DNA of 64,000 nt from Flabesymbios commensalis (GCA_964017125.1 OZ024908.1:61723855-61787854), one strand, 5' to 3'. Shown: positions 20,765 through 30,852, counted from the first letter of the stretch. Numbers and translations are program-made. The notes: a model not told the origin generated them from the sequence alone.

Positions 20765-20879
20765 GGGGGTCTGACTTTCGTCACCCCTTCAAGGGCATGC
20801 CTTTCCATGTTTCCAACCTAGTGCACTGACCGAGGAGAAGTATAGCCTGATTTATAAAAAGGAAAACAATCATACTAAT

Positions 20880-22372
20880 TTATATTAATTATACCTCATC
20901 TAATGCATTTACTAATGTAGTCAGATCCTGACTTGAGTCGGATCCGGTAACCGTTGGGTTGTCCAGTGGGGCTTTACCCAATCTACTTCTCACCAAGAGA
21001 TCACGTAGATTTTGTCCCCTTTTAAATGCTGTTACGCACCGTTTATACAGGGTGTTTGGATGTTTCGCTTTAAGTTTATTGAAGCAAGTCTCCATTAATT
21101 TAGCTGCCTCCACTGCAGTTGCAGAGTAGGTAATAACAAAGGGCGTGACGCCACCATCCTTAGGGGAAGGTACCGTATTTAAGCCGAATGGAGAATACGT
21201 TTTCAGGGCTAATTGCCACATAATTTCTGCTTCAAGTCGCCCAATCTTATTTAGAGTTATGTCTCCCGTATTCTTCAATACTTCAAGATACAACACTCTC
21301 AGATGGGTCGCCATGCAGCTCCCGGAGTTAAAGTGTGTGGCAACTGCCGTGTCCTTCTTAATATAAGCCGTACATCTGAACGATGTATGTTTATCCTTTT
21401 TCTGAAGGAGAGCCCAGTTTCCCCCACATATAATTTATTGCATTTCGTACAAACTATACAGTAAATACCGTTAGTTGAATCACAATTTTGTGTGGTAGGA
21501 ATTTGAATTTGATTCCTGGCATCCAGTACCCCCATGGTCTTACCACTCTCTACAACTACTTGTGTCGAACATAATTTACAGTTCCTAGTAGTGCATCTTT
21601 AAGAAGATCCCTTGTTTGGGTTTTTCCTCGATTCACACAATGTTTTATCTTTGATCTGTCGCAAAAAACGTTCCGAGTAACCTCTCCTAACTAGTGCTGC
21701 AAAGAGTTTCCTACACGCTATCATTACATCTTGCTTGTTATTACATATTCTAACATATCTATTTGTGACTTAATTTGTGACTTAATTAATCCCTTAAAAG
21801 TATGGTTTGGGTGATGTGATTTCTTGTGTAACAGTTCCAAAGTATCTGTTGGTTTAAAATAAACTTTGGTATCAAATGTCCCTGTCTCCTTAAATCTGTT
21901 TCCTTTGTAAACCACTGTGTCGAAAAAATGCATTGATTCCGAGCTCAACTCTGCCTTCACAGTAATCGGAGGGTGATGGGTATTCAAAATTTTCACAAAT
22001 TTGTAAAATTCTTCATTGGAGTGTTCCCAGATCATAAAAATATCATCCAGGAACCTCCAGTACACTGAGGGTTTTAGAACGCATTTTTCTAATGCTTTTT
22101 CCTCCCACTCTGCTAAAAACAAATTAGCATAATTTGGTGCAAAATTTTTACCCACCGAAGTTCTCCATATTTGTAGGTACCATTGGCTGTTGAACTCAAA
22201 ATCATTGTTTTCTAAATTAATTTTTAATAGTTCTAAAATTTCTTTATCCGGCCTCTTTGGGTCTGGATTCCTATTAAATATTTGTTTGACAGCCTCTGAC
22301 CGATTGGTATTATCTATGTTTGTATAAAGACTGTCAACATCTATTGTGGCTATAAATGCCCCTTCATTCGCA
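20880..22372 (-). mobile_element. Penelope-like retroelement remnant (RT plus GIY-YIG)
   Basis: On the minus strand the reverse-transcriptase part comes first (about 22370-21724). It includes DVDSLYTNI-like, KNFAPNYANLFLAEWEE and the polymerase box YWRFLDDIF. A GIY-YIG endonuclease region follows at about 21535-21180 (NGIYCIVCTKCNKLYVGETG, then R and HRSD). A downstream stretch with AFKRGQNLRDLLVRSRLG ends at 20889. This RT-then-GIY-YIG order is diagnostic of Penelope-like elements, which act at chromosome breaks or ends. The copy is 5'-truncated and broken, with several interruptions, so it is inactive. It lies between a TGAT array and a GGTT array. Confidence 0.88.
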
Positions 22373-22470
22373 GCTCAGCTAACACGACATATTGGTTGGA
22401 TGGTTGGTTGGTTGGTTGGTTGGTTGGTTGGTTGGTTGGTTGGTTGGTTGGTTGGTTGGTTGGTTGTTTT
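22373..22470. repeat. Family D end fragment running into (GGTT)n
   Basis: CTCAGCTAACACGACATATT resembles the CCCAGCAAACACGAGACATT end of family D. It passes directly into about 19 GGTT units, then GTTAGTTA repeats to 22498. The array may have grown from the element sequence. Confidence 0.55.
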
Positions 22471-22498
22471 AGTTAGTGTTAGTTAGTTAGTTAGTTAT

Positions 22499-22965
22499 GG
22501 GCTAACTGACCAACGGGGCGGGAACCAGGGTCTTCAGGTTGGATGTAAACCCGTGGCTCCCTAGCACTGTCCAGAAGGTACCACTGAGGGTTATACTGAT
22601 ACTTAAGGCCGAATGCGATTAATGGTACCTACTGAGTGTACCAAGCACAAACCATTCTGCTGAATCAACCAGGTTAAGCAACCAACTTAGGCCTCATCCT
22701 AATTTTTTGGGGGTGACCGTCCTGGGTTCGAACCCTTGACGTGCCCTTATTTTTTTATGTCATATATGACTTTATATATAACTCTAGAGTCTGGAGTCCC
22801 CCAATAACCTTTGAGGCTCACTTCCGACAAGCTGGACTCGAACCATTAAGGCTCACTTCAGAATTCATTAATGCGTTGATGAACATATTTAAATGCCATA
22901 TCACTACTCTGACTTTATCAGCCGAGTTTTCCAGATAGAATCAAATTTTGTGGTGTCTGAAAAAT
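22499..22965. other. Decayed tRNA-like/SINE sequence, no gene
   Basis: It contains isolated B-box-like pieces (CCTGGGTTCGAACCC near 22720, TGGACTCGAACC near 22832) and repeated GGTACCACTGAG/GGTACCTACTGAG motifs. No intact tRNA or ORF. Confidence 0.4.
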
Positions 22966-22969
22966 GTAC

Positions 22970-23045
22970 CAAGCCAAGGTGGACTCGAACCACCGACCTT
23001 CCCCCTATGTACGGGGATGCTCTACCATTGGGCTATCGGCGAGGG
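22970..23045 (-). pseudogene. tRNA-like sequence (tRNA-derived SINE head or pseudogene)
   Basis: On the minus strand the order is GCCGATAGCCCAATGGTAGA (A-box region), an anticodon arm TCCCC-GTACATA-GGGGA, and a perfect T-arm GGTGGTTCGAGTCCACC. The anticodon would read ACA, and the acceptor stem pairs poorly, so a functional tRNA is unlikely. Short open frames here are by-products. Confidence 0.6.
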
Positions 23046-23096
23046 ACGAGGACCTCCTTGGCCTGACTCACAGGACGCTTCTCAGACACCATTACA

Positions 23097-23492
<396 letters not shown>

Positions 23493-23520
23493 TACTTTAG
23501 GCTACGTTTATGCACATCAC
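23493..23520 (-). mobile_element. SINE (family S) fragment next to the GAAT array
   Basis: TTTAGGCTACGTTTATGCAC matches the minus strand of the SINE 3' body, and the array begins where the SINE tail (ATTCATTTCATTT) would lie. Confidence 0.5.
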
Positions 23521-23648
23521 TACCTTTTGTTTTTGCATAACATCCAAGGTTCTCTGGTCATCTCGGACATGAACTATGCTATCATCACCCGGACTAAACG
23601 TTCATTCACCAGCCTTCCACGCGTCGACTGCCTGTGTCCTTCGCCAGC

Positions 23649-23732
23649 AAACACGAGGGGTTGGCCCGTTGTTGGGCTGATGCTGGGCCAGCGTCGTAGA
23701 CATCAGCCCAACGCATCGGGTTTGCTAGGGAT
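23649..23732. mobile_element. Family D hairpin with private mid-stem
   Basis: CAGCAAACACGAGGGGTTGG at the left, TTGGGCTGATGCTGGGCCAG, apex CGTCGTAGAC, ATCAGCCCAACGCATCGGG and TTTGCTAGGG at the right. The segment GTTGGGCTGATG occurs in both arms but in no other D copy seen here. Confidence 0.8.
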
Positions 23733-23986
23733 CGCCCACCAGATAATATATCGAAGCTCTAGCAGTTTATGGCGTCAAATTGCTGAAATATCTGGCCTCA
23801 GGAAAACAGGCACACTCTGACGTATGACCCTAATTTCAGCAGCAACAACATGTAAACAACAATGCCTGGAGGTCAATGGAGTATTTACAACTGGCAAAAA
23901 ATAGCATTGACGACAATGAGTACAATTTACCTCGTATGAGGTCTATTTAATATTGAAGTGATCAATTTTTTCAGGCGTATTCCCAG
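23733..23986. other. No gene recognised between two D elements
   Basis: Noncoding stretch without repeats of known family. Confidence 0.5.
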
Positions 23987-24092
23987 GAAACACGAGGCAT
24001 TGACCCATTATTGTTTTAATGTTGGGCCAGCGTCGTAGACGGTGGCCCAACATTAAAACAATATTGGATCAATGCCTCGTGTTTCCTGGGTT
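23987..24092. mobile_element. Family D hairpin, complete
   Basis: Complete palindrome. It starts CCCAGGAAACACGAGGCATT, then TTGTTTTAATGTTGGGCCAG, apex CGTCGTAGACG, GGCCCAACATTAAAACAATA, and ends CCTCGTGTTTCCTGGG. Even the terminal GGAAAC variant is mirrored at the other end. It can serve as the reference copy for the family. Confidence 0.92.
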
Positions 24093-24247
24093 CAGGGGCT
24101 TGTACAGCACCAGGTGCCAAAATATTATTCATAGCGATCCTCCTAGATGTCGTTTGCGAAGTGTTCGAGAATAGGTTGTAAATTGCCGGAGACAAGCATC
24201 AAAAGCAAACTCTTTTTTTGAGGGGGGGGGAGTAATCCGCCTCCTAA

Positions 24248-24432
24248 CCCTTTGCGCTAGGCACGACTATATAGTCGTTTTTATTCCCTTCCATTAGCAG
24301 GTAAAATCACTGTCATCGGGAATGAAATGTATGTTTAAACATTATGATTTCCAAATGTCTAGTCTCCAATTGAACAAATGTGAGTAACTTTTAAGTTGGG
24401 AGTCGCGGTAGCTCTCATGTCGACTATAGTAT
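24248..24432. mobile_element. TTAA-B element, reverse, partial
   Basis: CCCTTTGCGCTAGGCACGAC, ATCGGGAATGAAATGTATGT, TTTAAACATTATGATTTCCA and GAGTCGCGGTAGC are B features in reverse. The element is lost beyond the hairpin. Confidence 0.65.
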
Positions 24433-24463
24433 TACTAGTATTTCAGTGACATGATTAGCACTT

Positions 24464-24566
24464 CCCAACAAACTTGAGACAGTGGCCCAACGTTGGTTTA
24501 CTGTTGGGCCAGCGTCGTAGACGGTGGGCCAACAGTAAACCGACGTTTGGCAAACGTTTCATACCT
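24464..24566. mobile_element. Family D hairpin
   Basis: CCCAACAAACTTGAGACAGT left end; TTGGTTTACTGTTGGGCCAG; CGTCGTAGACG; GGGCCAACAGTAAACCGACG. The TACTGTTGG variant is paired in both arms. Confidence 0.85.
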
Positions 24567-25016
24567 ACAAAATTTAACAGCCCAGAGCTAATTTAGTGAG
24601 CCTTTCGGCAACAGGTCGCTGTGCACTTAATTATGGGACACGTTCTGTGGGTTTTCTATCTCGTGCGATTTTGCGGTTGAGGGCATTATATCATAGGCCA
24701 ACTCATAGCAGTACACTTCACAAAGGTTATGCCGATATAAATATCGTGTAAGATAGGTGTTTCGATATAGTACACATTCTATAAATATTTGGAAACGAAA
24801 TATCAACTCGCACACAATATGTTGCACAGCCTAGTCACAGAGAACTATTCTGTCCCATATATGACATGTCCTATAGGACATTGTCCAATAGGGCCTGTAG
24901 GCCTACAATGGGAAACGATCGTGTGAAAGGGTCCTGGGCATGAACCTTTATCTGAATTAGGTTATTTGTGAGCAGAAATGATCGTAATACAGAACAGATA
25001 GTCAAATAGGCTTTAT
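24567..25016. other. No gene recognised
   Basis: AT-rich; the short ORFs on the minus strand show no domain. Confidence 0.5.
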
Positions 25017-25124
25017 CCCAGCTAACACAAACATTTGTATAACATTTATACAACGTCGGCCCAACGTCTTCGACGTTTGGCCAACATTGTCAAAATGTTA
25101 TACAGAAGTGTTGTGTTTGCTGGG
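25017..25124. mobile_element. Family E hairpin, complete
   Basis: CCCAGCTAACACAAACATTT, TATAACATTTATACAACGTC, GGCCCAACGTCTTCGACGTT, TGGCCAACATTGTC, AAATGTTATACAGAAGTGTT and GTGTTTGCTGGG. TAT lies directly outside both ends. Confidence 0.88.
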
Positions 25125-25640
25125 ATATATACGCCTGATTACATTGCCCACATCTGGTGTGGCTGGCATTGTGCGTGTTTTGCTCTATTTAGAAACAGCA
25201 CGGCTATAAATAGAAAGATTAGCTTCTCTGACGCAAATTCATACAAACACAACGCACCATACACTATGATATGCTGATTTATTGGATTGCTAGTTTTGTT
25301 ATGTTATTATTTTGTTTCTATCTCCGTTCCTATATGTGTTTTAGTATAAATAGGCCCTAAGGTACGAATTATAATTATTTTATAATAGTGATAAAAATCG
25401 TTTAATTTATTATAGGATTTTAATCTTATTTTTATGCCAATATTTATTAATACTCTGATTCGCAAGAAATATCCCTTTAATTTGACTTTGCAATCGAAAT
25501 CAGCCCTGGACACATTCCTGAGTAGACAAAAGGTCGACCAGAAACTCGACTATAAGTAAGGTTCACAGAAACAAATACTTCAAATGAATAAAATCAGGGC
25601 AAATTAAGTCCCCAATTTTGGGTATCAACCTTTAAAGTTA
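25125..25640. other. No gene recognised
   Basis: AT-rich sequence; no conserved ORF or repeat seen. Confidence 0.5.
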
Positions 25641-25649
25641 TCTTGTTTG

Positions 25650-26092
25650 AATTTTTTCACACTTGAAGTTGTGTCTCGCTACCGCGACACATAACTTCAA
25701 GTGGGAGAAAATTCCTCATGTTACTTGCATAATGTGAGACCAAGCATTTAAACATTTTAATGTGTAAACACTTATTTAATTCCCAATGAATGTGCTTTAA
25801 CCCTTTAACCGCCGGTGCCGCATTTATTCGGGTTTTTCATTTTTTATCAGCACATTAAGTACCACATTTTAAATATGTTAAAGATAAAATGTGACATCAA
25901 CCAGCAAGATTTGAAAAGAGTTGACCTCCATTTTGTCAAATCTGAGTAATTTTCACTCACTTGAAGTTGTGGATCGCGTCAGCGAGACACAACTTCAAGT
26001 GGATTATAATTCAAATTGAATAATTTGGCGGTTAAAGGGTTAACCTACTAATAAACCAGATTTAAAACAATTATAATCGTGCTTAGCGAGTA
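25650..26092. mobile_element. TTAA-B element interrupted by a TTAA-A element
   Basis: B sequence runs 25650-25800 (hairpin ACACTTGAAGTTGTGTCTCG / CGACACATAACTTCAAGTG, then TTTAAACATTTTAATGTGTA) up to TTAA. It resumes at 26044 with CCTACTAATAAACCAGATTT and ATAATCGTGCTTAGCGAG. Removing the insert and one TTAA restores the B order seen at 3.4 kb. Confidence 0.88.
25801..26039. mobile_element. TTAA-A element, complete reference copy (239 bp)
   Basis: It starts CCCTTTAACCGCCGGTGCCG and ends AATTTGGCGGTTAAAGGG, with TTAA at 25797-25800 and 26040-26043. The interior holds AAGTACCACATTTTAAATAT, GTTGACCTCCATTTTGTCAA and the hairpin ACTTGAAGTTGTGGATCGCG / GCGAGACACAACTTCAAGT. TTAA duplication plus CCC ends indicate mobilisation by a piggyBac-type transposase (inference). 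Confidence 0.92.
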
Positions 26093-26120
26093 TATAGTCG
26101 TGCTTATTTAAAGCGGTTAA

Positions 26121-26291
26121 CCCTCTACCCGCCGGTGCCGCATATATTCGGGTTTTCAGTTTTTATTAGCACATTAAGTACCACATTTTAAATATGTTAA
26201 ATATAAAATGTGACATCAACCAGCAAGATTTTGAAAAGAGACAACTTCAAGTGGGTGAAAATTTAAATTGAATAATTTGGCGGTTAAAGGG
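26121..26291. mobile_element. TTAA-A element lacking its hairpin (171 bp)
   Basis: Both ends are present (CCCTCTACCCGCCGGTGCCG and AATTTGGCGGTTAAAGGG, each next to TTAA). The sequence jumps from GATTTTGAAAAGAG straight to ACAACTTCAAGTGGG, so the left hairpin arm has been deleted. Confidence 0.9.
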
Positions 26292-26384
26292 TTAAAACAC
26301 TTTACCTAAACAATAACAAACATGTGATTGGATTTTCTAAGCTAGTACAATTATTTTATTTTTTAACGTTTTTCTAAATCTTTA

Positions 26385-26584
26385 NNNNNNNNNNNNNNNN
26401 NNNNNNNNNNNNNNNNNNNNNNNNNNNNNNNNNNNNNNNNNNNNNNNNNNNNNNNNNNNNNNNNNNNNNNNNNNNNNNNNNNNNNNNNNNNNNNNNNNNN
26501 NNNNNNNNNNNNNNNNNNNNNNNNNNNNNNNNNNNNNNNNNNNNNNNNNNNNNNNNNNNNNNNNNNNNNNNNNNNNNNNNNNNN
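26385..26584. other. Assembly gap (200 N)
   Basis: Exactly 200 unknown bases, a conventional gap size; the true length is unknown. Open frames crossing it are meaningless. Confidence 1.
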
Positions 26585-27840
26585 AACAAAATACACACGC
26601 ATAATCACCTTGAACATATACATATACAGATATCCGAAAAGATTTAGTGGCGTCTGAAGTATATTGTATATGTGTGAAATGTATTAATACTTATTATTTT
26701 TATATTATTCGATGTCATTCAAGATTCAAGGTCAATCGAGGTCATTCAAGGATAAGCTTGTGTCAAAAACTGAAATATAGTCTTAAATATGTTTTTCTGG
26801 TGTGGATATACTAATGCAACTGAAACGTAAAGTTGCTTATTTTATTATACTACAGCGATGGCTTAATTGATGGAAAAATATACATTATTGTATAGAAATG
26901 TTCAGAGGGAATGGTCATTTTTCTCTACAAAACAGCCGTTTTAATAGAGAAATGTTTCTTATAATGAGAAGAGGATAATTATATATATCCATTGTGAAAT
27001 AGAAGCAATTATGTTTTATGTTTTCAGAGGACATTAATGCGGGAATCCATTTCATATTGCACATGTATGTACATCACTTAGGGATGTATGTTCCTATTGG
27101 AGGCTATGGCCTTTGACCTACTTTTTGACCTACGTATCTGAGCCTAAATAGTTTGGACACTAACCATCTCTTTTTCGGAGCATATATCGGAAACCCATGG
27201 GTAGATTACATTTATATCACATATCACATCATTTAGGGGGGGGGGGGGGGGGTAGATGTGTCTTTTGAGGGCTCAACGTTCATGCTTGTTGTAATATAGA
27301 TGTTTTTCACATTAAACGTGAACAAATATGTGACCAGTTATTAATATTTCACGCAGTACGGGGTGATTTAAAGTTGATTTGGCGCAAAAAGAACTACTTG
27401 TAACATACGCGTTGTCATGCCAACACATGTTTCTATATCGGTTATACTGTCAATTAATAATAAGCAACAAAATATGTAGTCTGGCGTTAAATGCCTCAAA
27501 ATTATCGTTTTCGTTACCGAAACATATTTTAGGATGCATTTGGCATTATTGTAAAGATAATGCCGTGGGGGTCATTTTTTGCGGATGTAGTGTTGAGAGG
27601 CCTGGACGTTATCATGGCAACAGGATCCTAATCAGTCCTATATATTAAAATAAACTGTAAACAAAATGTGGCAGATAATAAAGGTGAATGGTTAGGAATA
27701 CCCATTCATTATTAATTTATATCTCAAGTGAACAGAATGGAGCAACAACAACACAAAAATAACCTAATTTTACCCATTTTGACCTGATTTGACCTTGCTG
27801 TAACCTTGAGATGAACTCGTGATGACCTTAGGGTAACACC
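26585..27840. other. No gene recognised; poly-G tract at 27235-27252
   Basis: AT-rich noncoding sequence with a G homopolymer. The 89-codon ORF at 27379-27648 has no recognisable feature. Confidence 0.5.
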
Positions 27841-27851
27841 CCTGTAAAGCC

Positions 27852-27888
27852 CAACCAAAGTGGCAGATACACCCTTTCATATCCAAGG
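27852..27888. mobile_element. Family H half-hairpin
   Basis: AAAGTGGCAGATACACCCTT and TCATATCCAAGGGG equal the right arm of the complete H copy at 28.28 kb; the left arm is missing. Confidence 0.7.
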
Positions 27889-27944
27889 GGCCGGCTACGA
27901 ATGATGTAATTATCAGCGAATTTAAATAAAAATTAGAGTCGCTG

Positions 27945-27988
27945 TATAATATCAGAAATGCATAATCTGTATTATGCATTTCTGATCA
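27945..27988. repeat. Inverted repeat, TATCAGAAATGCATAAT family
   Basis: ATATCAGAAATGCATAAT and ATTATGCATTTCTGATCAT pair around CTGT. A related hairpin is at 52.36 kb. Confidence 0.75.
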
Positions 27989-27993
27989 TAATT

Positions 27994-28081
27994 CATGCAC
28001 AACCACCGTTTGGCCCGGTTTAGCCTAAAATTAATGTGCACAGGTGGCCTAAAACCCCATTCACTCCTTTTTATTTCATTT
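27994..28081 (+). mobile_element. SINE (family S), 3' part
   Basis: GGCCCGGTTTAGCCTAAAAT, ATGTGCACAGGTGGCCTAAA, ACCCCATTCACTCC and TTTTATTTCATTTA match the SINE body and tail; the tRNA-like head is lost. Confidence 0.7.
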
Positions 28082-28280
28082 ACAACCACAGCACACGGTG
28101 TACATCCGATCACACCGGGATGTGAACCCGGTACAATGCATGTTATCAGTTCACAGCAAAACAGAATGAGCTACCGTGAAATGTCATGGCGAGGGGCGAT
28201 AAGGGATTTATAATGTTAATATCGCTCAGTTCATACGTCATATCAGCCGTTATTACCATGATCGCCTCGTATTTCGTCGC

Positions 28281-28356
28281 CTTGAATGTGAAAGGGTGTA
28301 TCTGCCACTTTGTAAAGTGGCAGATACACCCTTTCATATCCAAGGGGACGATTTAT
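28281..28356. mobile_element. Family H hairpin, complete
   Basis: GTGAAAGGGTGTATCTGCCA and TGGCAGATACACCCTTTCAT pair perfectly around CTTTGTAAAG. Pairing continues outward with CGTCGCCTTG / CAAGGGGACG, giving a stem of nearly 35 bp. Confidence 0.88.
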
Positions 28357-28385
28357 ATTGGTTCTCTCTCAGTCAATAGGTTTAA

Positions 28386-28595
28386 CCCTTTTACTGCCGA
28401 TCACGATTATATTCGTTTCTTTTTCAACTTTTCAATATTATCACATTAAATTTCAAATTCATTTTTAAACATGGTAAATTTAAAAAATGACATCAATCAG
28501 CATGATTTGAAAAGAGTTGAGCTCTATTTTGATCTGAAAAAAGAATTTTCACTGATTTCAGGTGAGTGAAATTTCCAATTAGGTGATTTGGCGGG
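28386..28595. mobile_element. TTAA-A element, diverged
   Basis: CCCTTTTACTGCCGATCACG left end, AACATGGTAAATTTAAAAAA, TTGAAAAGAGTTGAGCTCTA, and right end GTGATTTGGCGGG. TTAA flanks both sides. The hairpin is nearly erased. Confidence 0.75.
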
Positions 28596-28674
28596 TTAAG
28601 TAAAAAATATATATTTAAGCTGCACTTACACTGAAAGAAGAGGATTAAAACAGATATGGAGCCGTGGTTTCATT

Positions 28675-29672
28675 AATTCATTCATTCATTCATTCATTCA
28701 TTCATTCATTCATTCATTCATTCATTCATTCATTCATTCATTCACTCATTCATTCATTCATTCATTCATTCATTCATTCATTCATTCATTCATTCATTCA
28801 TTCATTCATTCATTTATTCATTCATATGAATTCATTCATTCATTCGTTGATTTGTTCATTAATTCATTCATTCATTCATTCATTTATTCATTCATTCATT
28901 CATTCATTCATTCATTCATTCATTCATTCATTCATTCATTCATTCATTCATTCATTCATTTATTCATTCATTAATTCATTCATTCATTCATCCATTCATC
29001 CATTCATTCATTCATCCACCCATCCGTTTATTCATTCTATCATTAATCAATTATCCTTTTTATTCATTCATTCATTCATTCATTCATTTATTTATTAATT
29101 CATTCATTCATTCATTCATTTATTCATTCATTCATTCATTCATTCATTCATTCATTCATTCATTCATTCATTCATTTATTCATTTATTCATTCATTCATT
29201 CATTCATTCATTCATTCACTCATTCATATGAGTTTATTCATTCATTCGTTGATTTGTTCATTTATTAATTCATTCATTCATTCATTCATTCATTCATTCA
29301 TTCATTCATTCATTCATTCATTCTTTCATTCATTCATTCATTCATTCATTCATTCATTAATTCATTCATTCATTCATTCATTCATTTATTCATTCATTCA
29401 TTCATACATTCATTCATTCATTCATTCATTCATTTATTCATTCATTCATTCATTTATTAATGTATTCATTCATTCATTCATTCATTCATTTATTCATTCA
29501 TTCATTCATTCATTCGGAATTCATTCATTCATTCATTCATTCATTCATTCATTCATTCATTCATTCATTCATTCAATCATTCATTCATTCATTCATTCAT
29601 TCATTCATTCATTCATTCATTCATTCATTCATTCATTCATCTATTCAATCATTCATTCATTCATTCATCATT
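28675..29672. repeat. (ATTC)n microsatellite, about 1 kb, with higher-order structure
   Basis: Almost uninterrupted ATTC units with ATTT/ATTA variants. A distinctive interruption (CATATGA, then CGTTGATTTGTTCATT) occurs near 28823-28862 and again near 29225-29265, showing a duplication of roughly 400 bp. Translation gives HSFI repeats on the plus strand, not a gene. Confidence 0.95.
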
Positions 29673-29685
29673 CAAATTCAGCCAC

Positions 29686-30020
29686 GTTGTACCTCTCTAG
29701 GGCGGGGGCCCTAGGGTAGTGGTTAGCACCGCTGCCTTTCACGCCAGAGCTCGGGGTTCGGTTCCCGGTCTCGGCGGTTTCAAAGAAACAAAAATGTTTC
29801 TTCCCCATCCACGTGTGAAAGTCAGTATTGTGGGGAGCCTCCGTGACCGAGAGGTAGCGTGCTCGGCCTCAGACCGCCAGGGCTTGAATTTCGAATCCTG
29901 TGTCCGGAGGACAGTGTCATCTCAATCATCTCACCATCCTCAGGATGGCCCAGTTTAGCCTATATGTGCACAAAGGTGGCCTAAAGCCCGATTCATTTCA
30001 TTTGTTGTACCTCTCTAGGG
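29686..30020 (+). mobile_element. Two-headed tRNA-derived SINE with 17-bp target duplication
   Basis: GTTGTACCTCTCTAGGG occurs at 29686-29702 and 30004-30020. The 301 bp between them contain a first tRNA-like module at 29704-29775 (GGGTAGTGGTTAGCACCGCT, CTTTCACGCC, GGGGTTCGGTTCCCGG), similar to tRNA-Glu with a TTC anticodon position. A short linker follows, then a second tRNA-like head (GGAGCCTCCGTGACCGAGAG, AATTTCGAATCC) and the family S body and tail ATTCATTTCATTT. A single pair of repeats around both modules means they moved as one unit, presumably by LINE-encoded machinery. Confidence 0.85.
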
Positions 30021-30300
30021 GCAACTGACTAGAAGCGTATTCACCACCAGCAGGCATTGACAGATACAGCGGAGCAGGTAAAGCTGTGAACTTAAGACGA
30101 TTCATGACCCGATAATGTGCACTGTCTCACAGAATTATCCCTGAGTCAAGTGGTGGTGAAACATTTTACTGATAACTGTCTGGGTGCTGTAAACTGCTAA
30201 GCTAGACTATTATACTACATTTTTAACTACTACTTTTCAAGCAATCAGTTACTGCTTTTCAGAGTCATATAATTTCTTAACAAATTAATGAAAAACGTAT
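30021..30300. other. No gene recognised; possible family F half near 30215-30262
   Basis: Noncoding; TACTTTTCAAGCAATCAGTT and ACTGCTTTTCAG resemble a decayed F right arm. Confidence 0.35.
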
Positions 30301-30307
30301 CTTTTAA

Positions 30308-30545
30308 CCCTATAACCGCCAATATATTTAATTATATTTTTCACCACCTGAATTTGTGTCTCGCTGACGCGATCCACAAATTCAAGTGGGTGAAAATTAT
30401 TCAGATTTGACAAAATGGAGGTCAACGATTTTGAAATCTTGTTGATTGATGTCACTTCCTATTTTTAACATGTTTGAAAGCTGTTTTTTAATGTTCTAAT
30501 AAAAAATGAAAAATCCAAATGTAATCGGGACTGGCAGTCAAAGGA
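30308..30545. mobile_element. TTAA-A element, reverse orientation
   Basis: CCCTATAACCGCCAATATAT after TTAA, the hairpin ACCTGAATTTGTGTCTCGCT / CCACAAATTCAAGTGGGTG, CAAAATGGAGGTCAACGATT, and the end GGGACTGGCAGTCAAAGG. The hairpin carries AATTTGTG in both arms instead of AACTTGTG/AAGTTGTG, again a paired change. Confidence 0.8.
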
Positions 30546-30549
30546 TTGA

Positions 30550-30830
30550 TACAATAACTGCCAGTCTATATCCGAGCCTGGCTGAATCATCATAATCACT
30601 ATTTCGTGAGGACATTTCTAGTAATCATAGATGTGATATAAATCAACAGGGGTATCTTAAAAACGTATTGGTCTATATGCTATGATGTTGATCATGTCAT
30701 CCCTGCGAAATAAGTTACACAATTAGAAACTTCAGATAAAATACGGTTCGCTTTTTTTTCAAAACGACCAAGTCTTTGCTGTGCAGAGAGAAACAGTGTA
30801 TGGACACATGATATACTCACTTATTTCACC
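30550..30830. other. No gene recognised
   Basis: Noncoding, no repeat identified. Confidence 0.5.
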
Positions 30831-30852
30831 GTGGAATGCAATGCTAGAGTGA

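Noticed and set aside
22970-23045. Functional tRNA gene
   Set aside because: Poor acceptor stem and an unlikely ACA anticodon; better read as a SINE head or pseudogene.
26363-26623. ORF through the N run
   Set aside because: Made of unknown bases in an assembly gap.
28664-29719. Long HSFI-repeat open frames
   Set aside because: They are translations of the ATTC microsatellite.
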